A DNA stretch of 42,269 bases, taken from assembly GCF_003590335.1 (NCBI RefSeq), contig NZ_MIET01000033.1:1-42269 (forward strand), in the 5' to 3' direction. Position numbers and translations under genes: made by a program. The notes below the pieces were generated by a model. The model searched no databases and had not been told where the DNA came from. It saw nothing but the letters and a program-made list of their open reading frames with translations. Numbering within the stretch: position 1 is the stretch's first letter; every line of letters starts with the position of its first letter. This document shows, piece by piece, positions 17,181 to 25,490 of the stretch. The stretch comes from Pseudoalteromonas sp. MSK9-3. GTDB lineage: Bacteria > Pseudomonadota > Gammaproteobacteria > Enterobacterales > Alteromonadaceae.

Positions 17181-17612
17181 ATGAAAAAATTAATAATTTC
17201 TACGGTTTTAGCAATGGGAACGTATGCGGGTGTTGCACAAGCGGCTCATGTTGAATGCTTGATAAGCGGCACTGCGACTAAGCAGTTCTGGACAGCCGAC
17301 ATGTGTAGTGCGCAAACAAATACACCAAGACCGGGCGTTTCGTTTCGTTTTGTGGCAGATAAGCCTGTGCAAGAAGTGACTTGGAGTCATCAAGCGACGA
17401 ACTCTGGAAAGTGGCGCTGTAATACTTCAGCATACTGTAGTTTTAGTGAGAGTGGCCGCGGAGAGGTTGAGTTCTTTGCTGACGCAACTGCGTGTGTAAC
17501 ACGCGTACTTTATCAAGATGGCACATGGGAAAACAATAATCACTGTGCAACGGGTCTATATATTAAATCTGACAATCGCTTTCCTGCTGATGGTGGTGAA
17601 CTAGAGCAATAA
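17181..17612 (+). CDS. small secreted cysteine-rich protein, unknown
   Basis: A 143-residue protein with a clear Sec signal (MKKLIISTVLAMGTYAGVAQA, cut about 21/22). The mature part of ~122 residues has six cysteines (26, 42, 80, 86, 105, 122), enough for three disulfides. The aromatic-rich strand segments (GVSFRFVADKPVQEVTWSH, VTRVLYQDGTWENNNHCATG) suggest a small beta-sandwich. I do not recognise a family. AAGGA lies just before the start. It is monocistronic, with a very strong terminator 21 bp after the stop, and is probably well expressed. Confidence 0.75.
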   Translation: MKKLIISTVLAMGTYAGVAQAAHVECLISGTATKQFWTADMCSAQTNTPRPGVSFRFVADKPVQEVTWSHQATNSGKWRCNTSAYCSFSESGRGEVEFFADATACVTRVLYQDGTWENNNHCATGLYIKSDNRFPADGGELEQ

Positions 17613-17633
17613 GTTCACACTGGCTTTAATACC

Positions 17634-17682
17634 TTGTCAGTTTAACTCTTTTCGTTAAACTGACAATTTTGATATTTTTTTA
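17634..17682. terminator. strong bidirectional terminator
   Basis: Perfect 13-bp stem TTGTCAGTTTAAC (17634-17646) / GTTAAACTGACAA (17654-17666) with a 7-nt loop, followed by TTTTGATATTTTTTT. It ends the small secreted protein gene and lies 28 bp beyond the convergent GH97 stop, so it can serve both. Confidence 0.88.
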
Positions 17683-17693
17683 TCCTCAAATGA

Positions 17694-19736
17694 CTAAAGC
17701 GCTTTAAAGCGAATCGCGGTGCCGCCACTTGATGCGAGCTTCAAAGTCAGTGAATCAGTTGCTTTCACTCTTTTTTTACTAATGTGTATATCGTATGGAT
17801 TGTTTTTCCACCCCGCTTTTTCGCCATCTTGATAGATATGGGCTTCATATTCTGTGTGCTCATCCAAAAAATTTAATTTAATCGTGGTTACTCGAGGGTG
17901 CTCATCGGTGATAGCACCGAGGTACCAATCTTTTCCTGAGTACTTCTCACGTTGTCGTTCTTGACGAGCAAATACGACGTAATCACCCACTTCTCCTGCT
18001 AATGCGATGCTTTGTTCCCAGTCTGTTGGCACATCTTGGATAAATTGAAAGGCATCTGGTTTGGCAAGGTAATTCTCAGGTAGATCAGCAGCCATTTGAA
18101 TAGGACTGTATAAGACAACGTACAAAGCGAGTTGTTTGGCGAGCGTGGTTTGTGGACGGTTTGTTTTATCGCCCAAACCATTAAAGCTCATATCGAAGAT
18201 GCCAGGGGTAAAATCCATTGGCCCAGCTAGCATACGTGTATAAGGTAGTAATGTGGTGTGCTCAGGAGGGTTAGGTGGTGTGCCCCATGCGTTAAATTCT
18301 TGTCCGCGTGCACCTTCGCGGGAAAGCCAGTTTGGGTAGGTGCGTCGAAGTCCTGTGTCTTTGATGGGTTCATGGGTGTTGATACTGAGTTTATATTTCG
18401 CTGCAAGTATCACATTATCTAAGTATTCGTTGACCATAAATTGCCCGTCATGCCATTCAAAGCGGGCATGACCTCGCTCATCAATGCGCTTGATGTTACC
18501 ACCATCGGCGACATATCCTGTTTTGACTTGTGATACACCGGCTTGTTGATAAAGGGCAAAAGCGTCTTTCATTTGCGTGCGATAATTACTGACATTCCCT
18601 GATGTTTCATGATGACCAATGAGTTGTGCACCTACTTTTTTGCTGTGCTGACTAATCGCGTCTATATCAAAATCAGGGTAACTCTCGACAAAATTAAAAA
18701 CATCGCCATTGAAAAACCAGTCTCCATCCCACCCTGTATTCCATCCTTCAACGAGCACCCCATCAAAGCCATATTGTGCAGCAAAGTTAAGATATTCTTT
18801 GGTGTTTTTAGTGGTAGCACCATGTTTTTCACCACTGCTCCAAGTGTGTGTTCCGATGTGCATACCCCACCATATTCCTAAATATTTTCCCGGTTTTACC
18901 CACGATACGTCACCCAGCTTATTGGGCTCGTTTAAATTCAAAATTAAGTGTGAATTGAGTAAATCGGTGGCATTTTCACCAATCTGAATCGTACGCCAAG
19001 GGGTGTTAAAGCTGCCGTTTGTTTTGACTGCGATGCCATCTGACCATGGGGTTAAATCAGCAATAAATGTGCCTGGTCGGCGTTGATTTAGCGTCATTGC
19101 TGCATAATCAACGAGTGCTGCTTCGTGAATACTGATGTGTACACCCGCTGCATTTTTTAAAGTGAAAGGGGTATGAACATGTGCTGCATCATGCAGCGCA
19201 GTGGTGTTGTAGGTATATTCGTATCGATTCCAACCTCGCGCGGGGATCCACCACGCGGTGCTTTTGTCACTATTAGCAAAGACAAACTCTGTAAGCTCTC
19301 GAGTAATATTAAGGGCATGAGGCTTATTGAGTTCATATCTAAACCCAAGGCCATCATTAAATACTTTGACACGTAATTTATAAGCCGTGGCTTCAGTGCC
19401 TTTGTCGATGAATGAGAGGGTTAACTCGTTATGGTGGTCCGTGATCAACCGCGTTTCACCCCAAGGTTGCTGCCACTGATTATGTTGAGTGGCAGTGTGT
19501 GCTTTGGAAGAAGTGAGGTTATTACGCATGGAAGGATGGCGTTGAAAATCAAACCCCAACTTTGAGTTATCAATGATGAGCTGATCTTTAAATCGGACTT
19601 GATACGTTGGTTGTCCGTTGTCATCACTGACAGTGACTGTAATTGCTTTATTCGGTGAACTGACCGAGTGACTGGCAGTAAATGCGAGTGATGAAAACAA
19701 GGTGATACCCACTGACATTAGGGTGCGTAAGTACAT
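17694..19736 (-). CDS. glycoside hydrolase family 97 (alpha-glucosidase type)
   Basis: A 680-residue exported enzyme with a signal peptide (MYLRTLMSVGITLFSSLAFT). ATG 19736 has AAAGAGG upstream; a longer in-frame start would add 14 residues before it. The N-terminal beta-sandwich is followed by a (beta/alpha)8 barrel. GH97 hallmarks are LVEGWNTGWDGDW, GHHETSGN (Glu377) and HEPIKDTGLRRTYP (Glu456). In REGARGQEFNAWG, Glu474 and Glu480 lie 18 and 24 residues after Glu456, the spacing of SusB Glu508/526/532. KTGY has Gly where retaining members have an Asp nucleophile. An inverting, calcium-dependent alpha-glucosidase is therefore likely. No Sus-type transporter genes are adjacent. Confidence 0.92.
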   Translation of the reverse strand: MYLRTLMSVGITLFSSLAFTASHSVSSPNKAITVTVSDDNGQPTYQVRFKDQLIIDNSKLGFDFQRHPSMRNNLTSSKAHTATQHNQWQQPWGETRLITDHHNELTLSFIDKGTEATAYKLRVKVFNDGLGFRYELNKPHALNITRELTEFVFANSDKSTAWWIPARGWNRYEYTYNTTALHDAAHVHTPFTLKNAAGVHISIHEAALVDYAAMTLNQRRPGTFIADLTPWSDGIAVKTNGSFNTPWRTIQIGENATDLLNSHLILNLNEPNKLGDVSWVKPGKYLGIWWGMHIGTHTWSSGEKHGATTKNTKEYLNFAAQYGFDGVLVEGWNTGWDGDWFFNGDVFNFVESYPDFDIDAISQHSKKVGAQLIGHHETSGNVSNYRTQMKDAFALYQQAGVSQVKTGYVADGGNIKRIDERGHARFEWHDGQFMVNEYLDNVILAAKYKLSINTHEPIKDTGLRRTYPNWLSREGARGQEFNAWGTPPNPPEHTTLLPYTRMLAGPMDFTPGIFDMSFNGLGDKTNRPQTTLAKQLALYVVLYSPIQMAADLPENYLAKPDAFQFIQDVPTDWEQSIALAGEVGDYVVFARQERQREKYSGKDWYLGAITDEHPRVTTIKLNFLDEHTEYEAHIYQDGEKAGWKNNPYDIHISKKRVKATDSLTLKLASSGGTAIRFKAL

Positions 19737-19810
19737 AACAGCCTCTTTAATAATCATTTTACGAGAAAGGTTAAGCATACGTTGCTAGAAATAGTGGGTG
19801 AATAGGCTGC

Positions 19811-19852
19811 ATACGTATTCATGGTGAATGATTAATTTGGTTAGACCGGTCT
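19811..19852. promoter_or_regulatory. candidate operator sites between GH97 and the cupredoxin gene
   Basis: In this 200-bp divergent region there are two perfect palindromes, ATACGTAT (19811-19818) and AGACCGGTCT (19843-19852). Perfect short palindromes of the second type are common operators for TetR-family repressors. No such regulator gene is adjacent, so the cognate protein is unknown. Confidence 0.4.
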
Positions 19853-19938
19853 GTTTATATCTCTGTAAAAATGCGAGTTTTTGAGTAGGTAATCTATACT
19901 GAAAAACATACGGTTTAACATAGTATGATTGGTAAAAA

Positions 19939-20574
19939 ATGAAAAAATTTATAGGGTTAGCATGCTTTTTTGGGTTTTCTTGTCAAGCCTTGGAAGTAAC
20001 GGTGAAGGATACACTGGGTCAGCCGTTGGCTGGTGCCGCTGTTTGGTTAGAAGGTGATTTATGGCCCGTAGAACCCTCAACACTATTAAAAAAATATAAT
20101 ATGGGGCAAAAAGATCGTAATTTTATACCGCATGCGTTGATCATACCTCAAGGTGCACAGGTTGAGTTTCCTAACTTTGATTCTATTTTACATCATGTGT
20201 ACTCATTTTCTGAGCCAAAAGCGTTTGAATTAAAGCTCTATCGCGATAAACCACAAGCCCCTATTAAGTTCACGCAATCTGGGGTGGTTGAATTAGGGTG
20301 TAATATTCATGACTGGATGTTGGGTTATATATTGGTGGTTAATTCGGGCGTGTATGGATTAACGGATAAACAAGGCAAGATTGATTTACCATTAAACCCT
20401 GAACAACTAGGCAGTGCAAACTTACATGTATGGCATGAGCGATTTGAGGATTTGGATAAACCAGAATCACAGGTACTGACAATTAAAGATGGGTCACAAA
20501 AAGTACAGTACCAGTTAAAGCAGCCTTTGCTTGAAAAGATCGACTTTTTAACGGACGAAACAGATGGATATTAA
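19939..20574 (+). CDS. periplasmic cupredoxin-like protein
   Basis: A 211-residue exported protein with signal MKKFIGLACFFGFSCQA. The mature protein begins with a carboxypeptidase-regulatory-like strand (VTVKDTLGQPLAGAAVWLEG) and continues as a plastocyanin-like fold. The type-1 copper ligands are visible: His85 (or His86) in DSILHHVYSF, and Cys121, His124 and Met127 in the C-x2-H-x2-M motif LGCNIHDWM. Relatives are often labelled 'methylamine utilization protein' without evidence. Copper binding and electron transfer or copper handling in the periplasm is my inference. The gene overlaps the next by 11 bp. Confidence 0.82.
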   Translation: MKKFIGLACFFGFSCQALEVTVKDTLGQPLAGAAVWLEGDLWPVEPSTLLKKYNMGQKDRNFIPHALIIPQGAQVEFPNFDSILHHVYSFSEPKAFELKLYRDKPQAPIKFTQSGVVELGCNIHDWMLGYILVVNSGVYGLTDKQGKIDLPLNPEQLGSANLHVWHERFEDLDKPESQVLTIKDGSQKVQYQLKQPLLEKIDFLTDETDGY

Positions 20575-21799
20575 AAATGGCACGATATGGGCTCTGTGTT
20601 TATTGCCATGTCTGGCTTATCAAGCGAGTGCGTTTGAAGGGCAATTACATGGCACGGTAGAGATCAGTGCCCATGAACGCAGTGAACAAACATCATGGAC
20701 TGCTGGTGGTTGGGGTATGAGCCGGTTTGGAAAACACAGTGATGGACTGAATGTGTCTAGGGCGACCCTCGAAGGAAGGCTTGATTTAAGCTCAGCTTGG
20801 TCGGGCCATGCTGTAGCGCAATATGTCCCCGATCCGAGTCATAAGTTGGGTTTTACAGAGGCATATTTAAGTTATCAACCTTTGGCAAAACGATATCAGT
20901 TTCGTTCTCGTATTGGTGCCTTTTACCCGCGTATGTCATTAGAGAATCCAGCGCTTGCTTGGTCATCTCCATACACCTACCAGTACTCAGCACTTAACGC
21001 ATGGATTGGGGAAGAAGTTCGCATGTTTGGTGCAGAATTTGAGTTAAAACGCCCTGCGAGACGATTTCGTAGCAAATATGATGTGAGTTTTTTAGGGGCC
21101 ATATATAAGGGAAATGATCCGGCTGGGACCTTACTTGCGTGGCGAGGTTTTGCGCCTCATGATAGGCAATCAGTGGTCAATGAGCGTATTCAATTTGCGC
21201 CATTATACGCATTAATGGCACCACAATTAGCACAGCAAGGGCAATTTGTAGAGCCGTTTAGTGAAGTGGATGGACGCTTTGGTTATTATTTAGGCACACA
21301 TATTGAGTACTTAAAAAAGCATACGCTACGGTTATATTGGTATGATAACAACGGTGACCCCTCAGTACTTAATCAAAATACACGGCAATATGCATGGGAT
21401 ACGAAGTTCTGGAGTATTGCGTGGCGGAGTAAGTTGTCGAGTCAAACGCAATTCATTATGCAAGCGATGTTTGGTAATACTGCGATGGGAGAGCGTCGGG
21501 GTGTAGACAATGATTTTAATAGCTGGTTTGTGATGCTCAGCCATACTTGGCAGCGCTATCGGATCAGTACTCGCTTAGAGCAATCTAAAGTGATAGACAA
21601 AGATGTTTGGCAATTTGATCCAAATGCCAGTCAGACGAACGCTGTGACTGTTAATCTAAAGAAACAGCTTTCTACTCATTGGCAAGTCGGCGCAGAATGG
21701 CAATATCTAGATACACAGGCTTCGTTTAGACCTCCTGTAGGTCGAGATGAAAATACGTACGAAAACCTCTGGCGGCTCACTGCTAAATATCAATTCTAG
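20564..21799 (+). CDS. outer-membrane beta-barrel (porin-like) protein
   Basis: A 411-residue exported protein with a signal peptide (MDIKNGTIWALCLLPCLAYQASA). The mature protein is made of alternating strands rich in aromatics (RATLEGRLDLSSAWSGHAVAQY, FTEAYLSYQPL, FRSRIGAFYPRM). It ends NLWRLTAKYQF, with the terminal Phe expected of an outer-membrane barrel. No substrate can be assigned. The 11-bp overlap with the cupredoxin gene means the two are translationally coupled, and relatives keep this pairing. I infer a joint role, perhaps uptake or export coupled to copper/redox chemistry. Confidence 0.8.
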   Translation: MDIKNGTIWALCLLPCLAYQASAFEGQLHGTVEISAHERSEQTSWTAGGWGMSRFGKHSDGLNVSRATLEGRLDLSSAWSGHAVAQYVPDPSHKLGFTEAYLSYQPLAKRYQFRSRIGAFYPRMSLENPALAWSSPYTYQYSALNAWIGEEVRMFGAEFELKRPARRFRSKYDVSFLGAIYKGNDPAGTLLAWRGFAPHDRQSVVNERIQFAPLYALMAPQLAQQGQFVEPFSEVDGRFGYYLGTHIEYLKKHTLRLYWYDNNGDPSVLNQNTRQYAWDTKFWSIAWRSKLSSQTQFIMQAMFGNTAMGERRGVDNDFNSWFVMLSHTWQRYRISTRLEQSKVIDKDVWQFDPNASQTNAVTVNLKKQLSTHWQVGAEWQYLDTQASFRPPVGRDENTYENLWRLTAKYQF

Positions 21800-21807
21800 A
21801 GTAATCA

Positions 21808-21851
21808 ATGATCAATCTTAGCCGTGCTTAGGGGCGACTAAGATTGATCAT
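21808..21851. terminator. bidirectional hairpin between barrel gene and sthA
   Basis: Perfect 14-bp stem ATGATCAATCTTAG (21808-21821) / CTAAGATTGATCAT (21838-21851) with a 16-nt loop. It lies 9 bp from the barrel stop and 12 bp from the sthA stop, so it likely ends both convergent transcripts. T-tracts are weak. Confidence 0.65.
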
Positions 21852-21863
21852 GTGTGACTCATT

Positions 21864-23300
21864 TTAATCGCATAACCTATTTAAGCCATTGAGTGCCGCA
21901 ACCCGGTATGCTTCTGCCATAGTTGGGTAATTAAATGTGGTATTAACGAAGTACTCTACGTTATTGCCGGGCCCTTTTTGTTCCATAATGGCTTGGCCAA
22001 TGTGAACAATTTCAGAGGCTCGCTCCCCAAAGCAATGCACGCCTAATAGCTCTTTTGTTTCTGCGTGAAACAGCAGTTTTAAACTGCCAACTTCAGTGCC
22101 CGTAATTTGCGCTCGGGCGAGATGTTTGAATTGTGCACGGCCAACTTCATAGGGAATTTTTGCAGCAGTTAGCTCTTGCTCTGTTTTACCTACTGAACTC
22201 ATTTCTGGAATCGTATAAATGCCAGCGGGTATATCAATAATGAGTTTATCAGCGCTATTGCCTTGCACAATCGCATCTGCGGCAATTCGACCCTGATCAA
22301 ATGCAGCACTGGCTAGGCTGGGATACCCTATTACGTCGCCTACAGCATAGACGTTATCGAGTTCAGTTTGGTAATTTTCATTGACTTTAAGTTGACCTCG
22401 ACCATCCGCTTTTAAACCAACAGCAGCAAGGTTTAGGTCATTGGTGTTACCCGTTCGACCATTGGCAAACAAGATACAATCTGCTTTTACACGTTTGCCT
22501 GATTGAAGATGTAAGATAACGCCTTCTTGGCTGCCTTCTACTTTAGAAAACTCTTCGTTGTGCCTGATCACAATACCACTGTTCCAAAAGTGATAACTTA
22601 ACGCGTCAGATATCTCTGCATCCATAAAGGCAAGTAATCGATCTCGGGTATTAATTAAATCTACTTTTGCGCCAAGTCCTTTAAAGATTGACGCATATTC
22701 ACAGCCAATTACCCCTGCACCATAAATAATGACCCGTTGAGGGTTATGTTTCAGGCTTAAAATAGTATCACTGTCGTACACACGAGGGTGACTGAAATCA
22801 ACTTCTGGGGGACGATAGGGGCGAGAGCCAGTTGCAATAACGATGGTGTGTGCAGTGAGTAATTCTTGGGAGCCATCTTCATGTTGCACTTTGATGGTAT
22901 GGGCATCGACAAAACTGGCATCACCTTGGTATAGGTGAATACGGTTGCGATCGTAAAAGCTACTGCGTAAATTCGACTGCTTAGAGATAACCGCGCTGGC
23001 GTGATTCAAAATATCTTGAAATGTATGACGTTGAGGTTTTTCGGTAAAGCGATATAGCGGGTTGGCTTTGTATTCGATAAGACGGCTAACTGAGTGGCGT
23101 AATGCTTTGGAAGGAATGGTACCCCAATGCACACAGCCACCACCAACTGCTCGTTGACGCTCAATCACCGCGACGCGCTTTTGACTCTTTGACAAGTTCA
23201 TCGCTGCGCCTTCACCACCTGGGCCAGTCCCAATTATAATTGCATCATATTGATAATTTGGTGCTTGTGGGTTTTCAGGGGTTTGTTTGGGTTTAGTCAC
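21864..23300 (-). CDS. sthA: soluble pyridine nucleotide transhydrogenase
   Basis: Cytoplasmic FAD enzyme that moves hydride between NADPH and NAD+. At 478 residues it matches E. coli SthA almost throughout. The FAD-binding [15 protein letters not shown] is near residue 22, with [20 protein letters not shown] holding the single Cys of the Sth type (no second redox Cys). The NAD site is [36 protein letters not shown] and the C-terminal [10 protein letters not shown] follow. The start is a GTG at 23298-23300 with GAGGAG upstream; a hairpin covers that site. It follows the desaturase gene on the same strand with a 42-bp gap, so co-transcription is possible. Confidence 0.96.
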   Translation of the reverse strand: MTKPKQTPENPQAPNYQYDAIIIGTGPGGEGAAMNLSKSQKRVAVIERQRAVGGGCVHWGTIPSKALRHSVSRLIEYKANPLYRFTEKPQRHTFQDILNHASAVISKQSNLRSSFYDRNRIHLYQGDASFVDAHTIKVQHEDGSQELLTAHTIVIATGSRPYRPPEVDFSHPRVYDSDTILSLKHNPQRVIIYGAGVIGCEYASIFKGLGAKVDLINTRDRLLAFMDAEISDALSYHFWNSGIVIRHNEEFSKVEGSQEGVILHLQSGKRVKADCILFANGRTGNTNDLNLAAVGLKADGRGQLKVNENYQTELDNVYAVGDVIGYPSLASAAFDQGRIAADAIVQGNSADKLIIDIPAGIYTIPEMSSVGKTEQELTAAKIPYEVGRAQFKHLARAQITGTEVGSLKLLFHAETKELLGVHCFGERASEIVHIGQAIMEQKGPGNNVEYFVNTTFNYPTMAEAYRVAALNGLNRLCD

Positions 23301-23334
23301 AGCCTCTCCTCAATCTGTCTCTTAAGAGGCTGTG
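23298..23334 (-). promoter_or_regulatory. hairpin over the sthA start codon and ribosome site
   Basis: Perfect 10-bp stem: CACAGCCTCT (23298-23307) pairs with AGAGGCTGTG (23325-23334). On the minus strand, the second arm to be transcribed contains part of the Shine-Dalgarno and the GTG start codon of sthA. It has no U-tract, so it is not a good terminator for the desaturase. It could restrict translation of sthA. Confidence 0.5.
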
Positions 23335-23342
23335 AAATTTAG

Positions 23343-24479
23343 TTATAGACTAAATGACGGTTTTAACAGCCTCGCGTTTAATGCCAACCATGCTTGTTTT
23401 TGCTCGTGCCAAGCTGCTTCTAATTCTTGGTACTGTTTTGCGAGTGTTGATTTATCACACTGTTCGCGCATGGAGTCTTTTTTTGCTTCTAGTAATTCTT
23501 TTTGCACAGAGCAAAATGTTTGGAGCTTTTTTAGAAGCAATTCATACTCTTGTTGTAACAATGTAAGCTTATCTTGCGCTAAAGGCAATTTTGCTAAGCG
23601 AACTTTAGTTTTAATGAGCAAGGTTTCTGCTTTGGCTTTTTCAATGCGCTCTACAGGCGTACGTTTAAGTTTATACGCTAAACCCAAAGCTGCCATGGCA
23701 CGGATCATCCATTTGGTGGGATCGTAATGATACCAGCGGATGCCATTGCGATAATCGCTGGCAAAAATATGATGGAAGTTATGATACCCTTCACCGTAAG
23801 TAAAGAGCGCTAAAAAGCCATTATCGCGCGCGGTGTTTTTTTCTGTGTAAGGGCGAGAGCCCCAAATATGCGCTAATGAATTAATGAAAAAAGTGAAATG
23901 TTGGCTCAGTACTAATCTCAGTAAACCAGCGAGTAGCATCATGGCAATGACATCACCCACTAATAGGCCAAGTAGTAAGGGAATGCCAATATTGGTTGCT
24001 AGCACGAGCTTTAGGTAGTGACGATGCTGGAACATCACGATTTTGTTGCGCTGTAAGTCTCGGGCATTACTGTAGTCACCATAGCTTTCGCCTTGATGGT
24101 CTCGTAACATCCACCCAATATGGCTATACCAAAAGCCATTTGTTGCAGCATAAGGGTCTTTCACTGGATCGTCGACTTGGCCATGATGAACTCGGTGGTC
24201 GCTACTCCAATGCAAGGCACTATTTTGTAATGCAAATGCTCCACCAATGGCGAATACCCATTGTACAGCAGGGTGTGTATCGTAGGCTTTGTGGGCCCAC
24301 AAGCGGTGGTAACCAGCAGTAATTGATAATCCTGCATAGAACATACAAGCTGTGAATACAGCCCAATGCGTAGCAGTATAGCCATATTCATAGCCATACC
24401 AAGGCACTAATGTGATGGCTGCCAGAAAAGTCAGGCTAAAGAACAGCACATTTGTCCAAATAATCGGCGGTTTTTTCAT
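23343..24479 (-). CDS. acyl-CoA/phospholipid fatty acid desaturase
   Basis: A 378-residue integral membrane delta-9-type desaturase. The three histidine boxes are visible: HRLWAH (about residue 59), HRVHH (about 94) and HNFHH (about 235), with four hydrophobic segments around them. The C-terminal ~100 residues are a Lys/Glu/Gln-rich coiled coil, an extension that most short desaturases lack. The enzyme introduces double bonds into acyl chains, important for cold adaptation. The promoter has TTGACG, a 17-bp spacer and TATTTT, and a FabR operator abuts it, so unsaturated acyl supply should repress it. fabR is divergent upstream and sthA follows. Confidence 0.93.
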   Translation of the reverse strand: MKKPPIIWTNVLFFSLTFLAAITLVPWYGYEYGYTATHWAVFTACMFYAGLSITAGYHRLWAHKAYDTHPAVQWVFAIGGAFALQNSALHWSSDHRVHHGQVDDPVKDPYAATNGFWYSHIGWMLRDHQGESYGDYSNARDLQRNKIVMFQHRHYLKLVLATNIGIPLLLGLLVGDVIAMMLLAGLLRLVLSQHFTFFINSLAHIWGSRPYTEKNTARDNGFLALFTYGEGYHNFHHIFASDYRNGIRWYHYDPTKWMIRAMAALGLAYKLKRTPVERIEKAKAETLLIKTKVRLAKLPLAQDKLTLLQQEYELLLKKLQTFCSVQKELLEAKKDSMREQCDKSTLAKQYQELEAAWHEQKQAWLALNARLLKPSFSL

Positions 24480-24491
24480 TATTTAAATCTC

Positions 24492-24509
24492 AGCGTACAC
24501 TTGTACGCT
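24492..24509 (-). promoter_or_regulatory. FabR operator
   Basis: Perfect 18-bp palindrome with a two-base centre, AGCGTACACTTGTACGCT. It matches the FabR (YijC) operator known upstream of fabA and fabB in enteric bacteria. It is immediately downstream of the desaturase -10 element, covering the likely start of transcription, and 13 bp before the desaturase ATG. The fabR gene is 75 bp away on the other strand. Confidence 0.85.
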
Positions 24510-24538
24510 AAAATAGTATTTCATTCTGCTGCCGTCAA
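24510..24538 (-). promoter_or_regulatory. desaturase promoter
   Basis: On the minus strand, -35 TTGACG (complement of 24533-24538), a 17-bp spacer, and -10 TATTTT (complement of 24510-24515). The FabR operator begins at the very next base. Four of six -10 bases and five of six -35 bases match the consensus. Confidence 0.6.
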
Positions 24539-24584
24539 GTATTAGACTCTACAATGTTTGATCTAATTATATATGGAATGAAAA

Positions 24585-25190
24585 ATGTCAGGTGTTCGTG
24601 CACAGCAAAAACAAAAAACTCGACAAGCACTTATCGAGGCCGCTTTTAATCAGTTAAGCGCTGAACATAGCTTTTCCAATATAAGTTTACGAGAAGTGGC
24701 ACGTGAAGCAGGAATAGCACCGACTTCTTTTTATCGACATTTTAAAGACATGAATGAATTGGGCTTGACCATGGTTGATGAAGCGGGTCTGACGCTGCGT
24801 CAATTAATGCGTCAAGCCAGACGTCGTATTGCCAGTGGGGGGAGCGTGATTAACACCTCAGTGCAGACATTCATGGAGTTTATTGATACATCCAGCAACC
24901 AATTTCGTCTTTTATTACGTGAACGTTCTGGGACATCGAAAGCGTTTCGTGCCGCCGTGGCACGCGAAATTAAGCACTTTACCTTGGAATTAGCGCATTA
25001 TTTAGAAACCGAAACGCCATGTGATAAACATCACGCATATATGCAAGCAGAGGCAATGGTGATCTTGGTGTTTAATGCGGGGGCCGATGCATTAGACCAA
25101 GATAGTCAGCAATTAGAAGAGCTAACAGAGCGATTAGTATGGCAGCTTCGTTACATTGCAAGAGGGTCTGCACATTATGGTAGTCATTAA
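24585..25190 (+). CDS. fabR: FabR, repressor of unsaturated fatty acid synthesis (TetR family)
   Basis: A 201-residue TetR-type regulator, very close to enteric FabR. The N-terminal [20 protein letters not shown] leads into [20 protein letters not shown] and [40 protein letters not shown] lies in the ligand domain. FabR senses the ratio of unsaturated to saturated acyl-ACP/CoA and represses fabA/fabB or desaturases. Its operator lies on the promoter of the divergent desaturase, so the target is visible in the window. fabA and fabB are not in the window. Autoregulation through the same site is possible. Confidence 0.95.
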   Translation: MSGVRAQQKQKTRQALIEAAFNQLSAEHSFSNISLREVAREAGIAPTSFYRHFKDMNELGLTMVDEAGLTLRQLMRQARRRIASGGSVINTSVQTFMEFIDTSSNQFRLLLRERSGTSKAFRAAVAREIKHFTLELAHYLETETPCDKHHAYMQAEAMVILVFNAGADALDQDSQQLEELTERLVWQLRYIARGSAHYGSH

Positions 25191-25490
25191 CTGTATTTTA
25201 CTTTCAATAATTTTTTATAGTTCATTGTAATTAATTAAAAAAATATTGGCGTTAGTACTTTTTTGGTACGTATTTATCATATTTTCGCCAGATTTTCCCT
25301 CTAACACTAATGTTAATTTTTTGTTTTATTCTAACTCACTGATATCAATGTGTTGATTGCTTTTTGAGCCGATATAAGACTTTTTTGTTATTTGATTGTT
25401 AATTTTGATCCCTTACTCTAAATAGAATATTTACACTTTTGGTCCGTGGCAATTAAAAAATTCTAAAATGGGTACATCAAGGGAGTCGGA
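25191..25490. other. AT-rich upstream region of the metalloprotease gene
   Basis: 300 bp, strongly AT-rich, no credible ORF. It must contain the end of the fabR transcript and the promoter of the secreted protease. TTGATC near 25408 with TATTTA about 17 bp on is a possible promoter but is not convincing. No strong hairpin is seen. Confidence 0.35.

Noticed and set aside
23332..24322. Plus-strand ORFs of 131 and 108 residues within the desaturase region
   Set aside because: They oppose the desaturase gene, whose three histidine boxes are clear; the ORFs are Cys/Ser-rich shadows.
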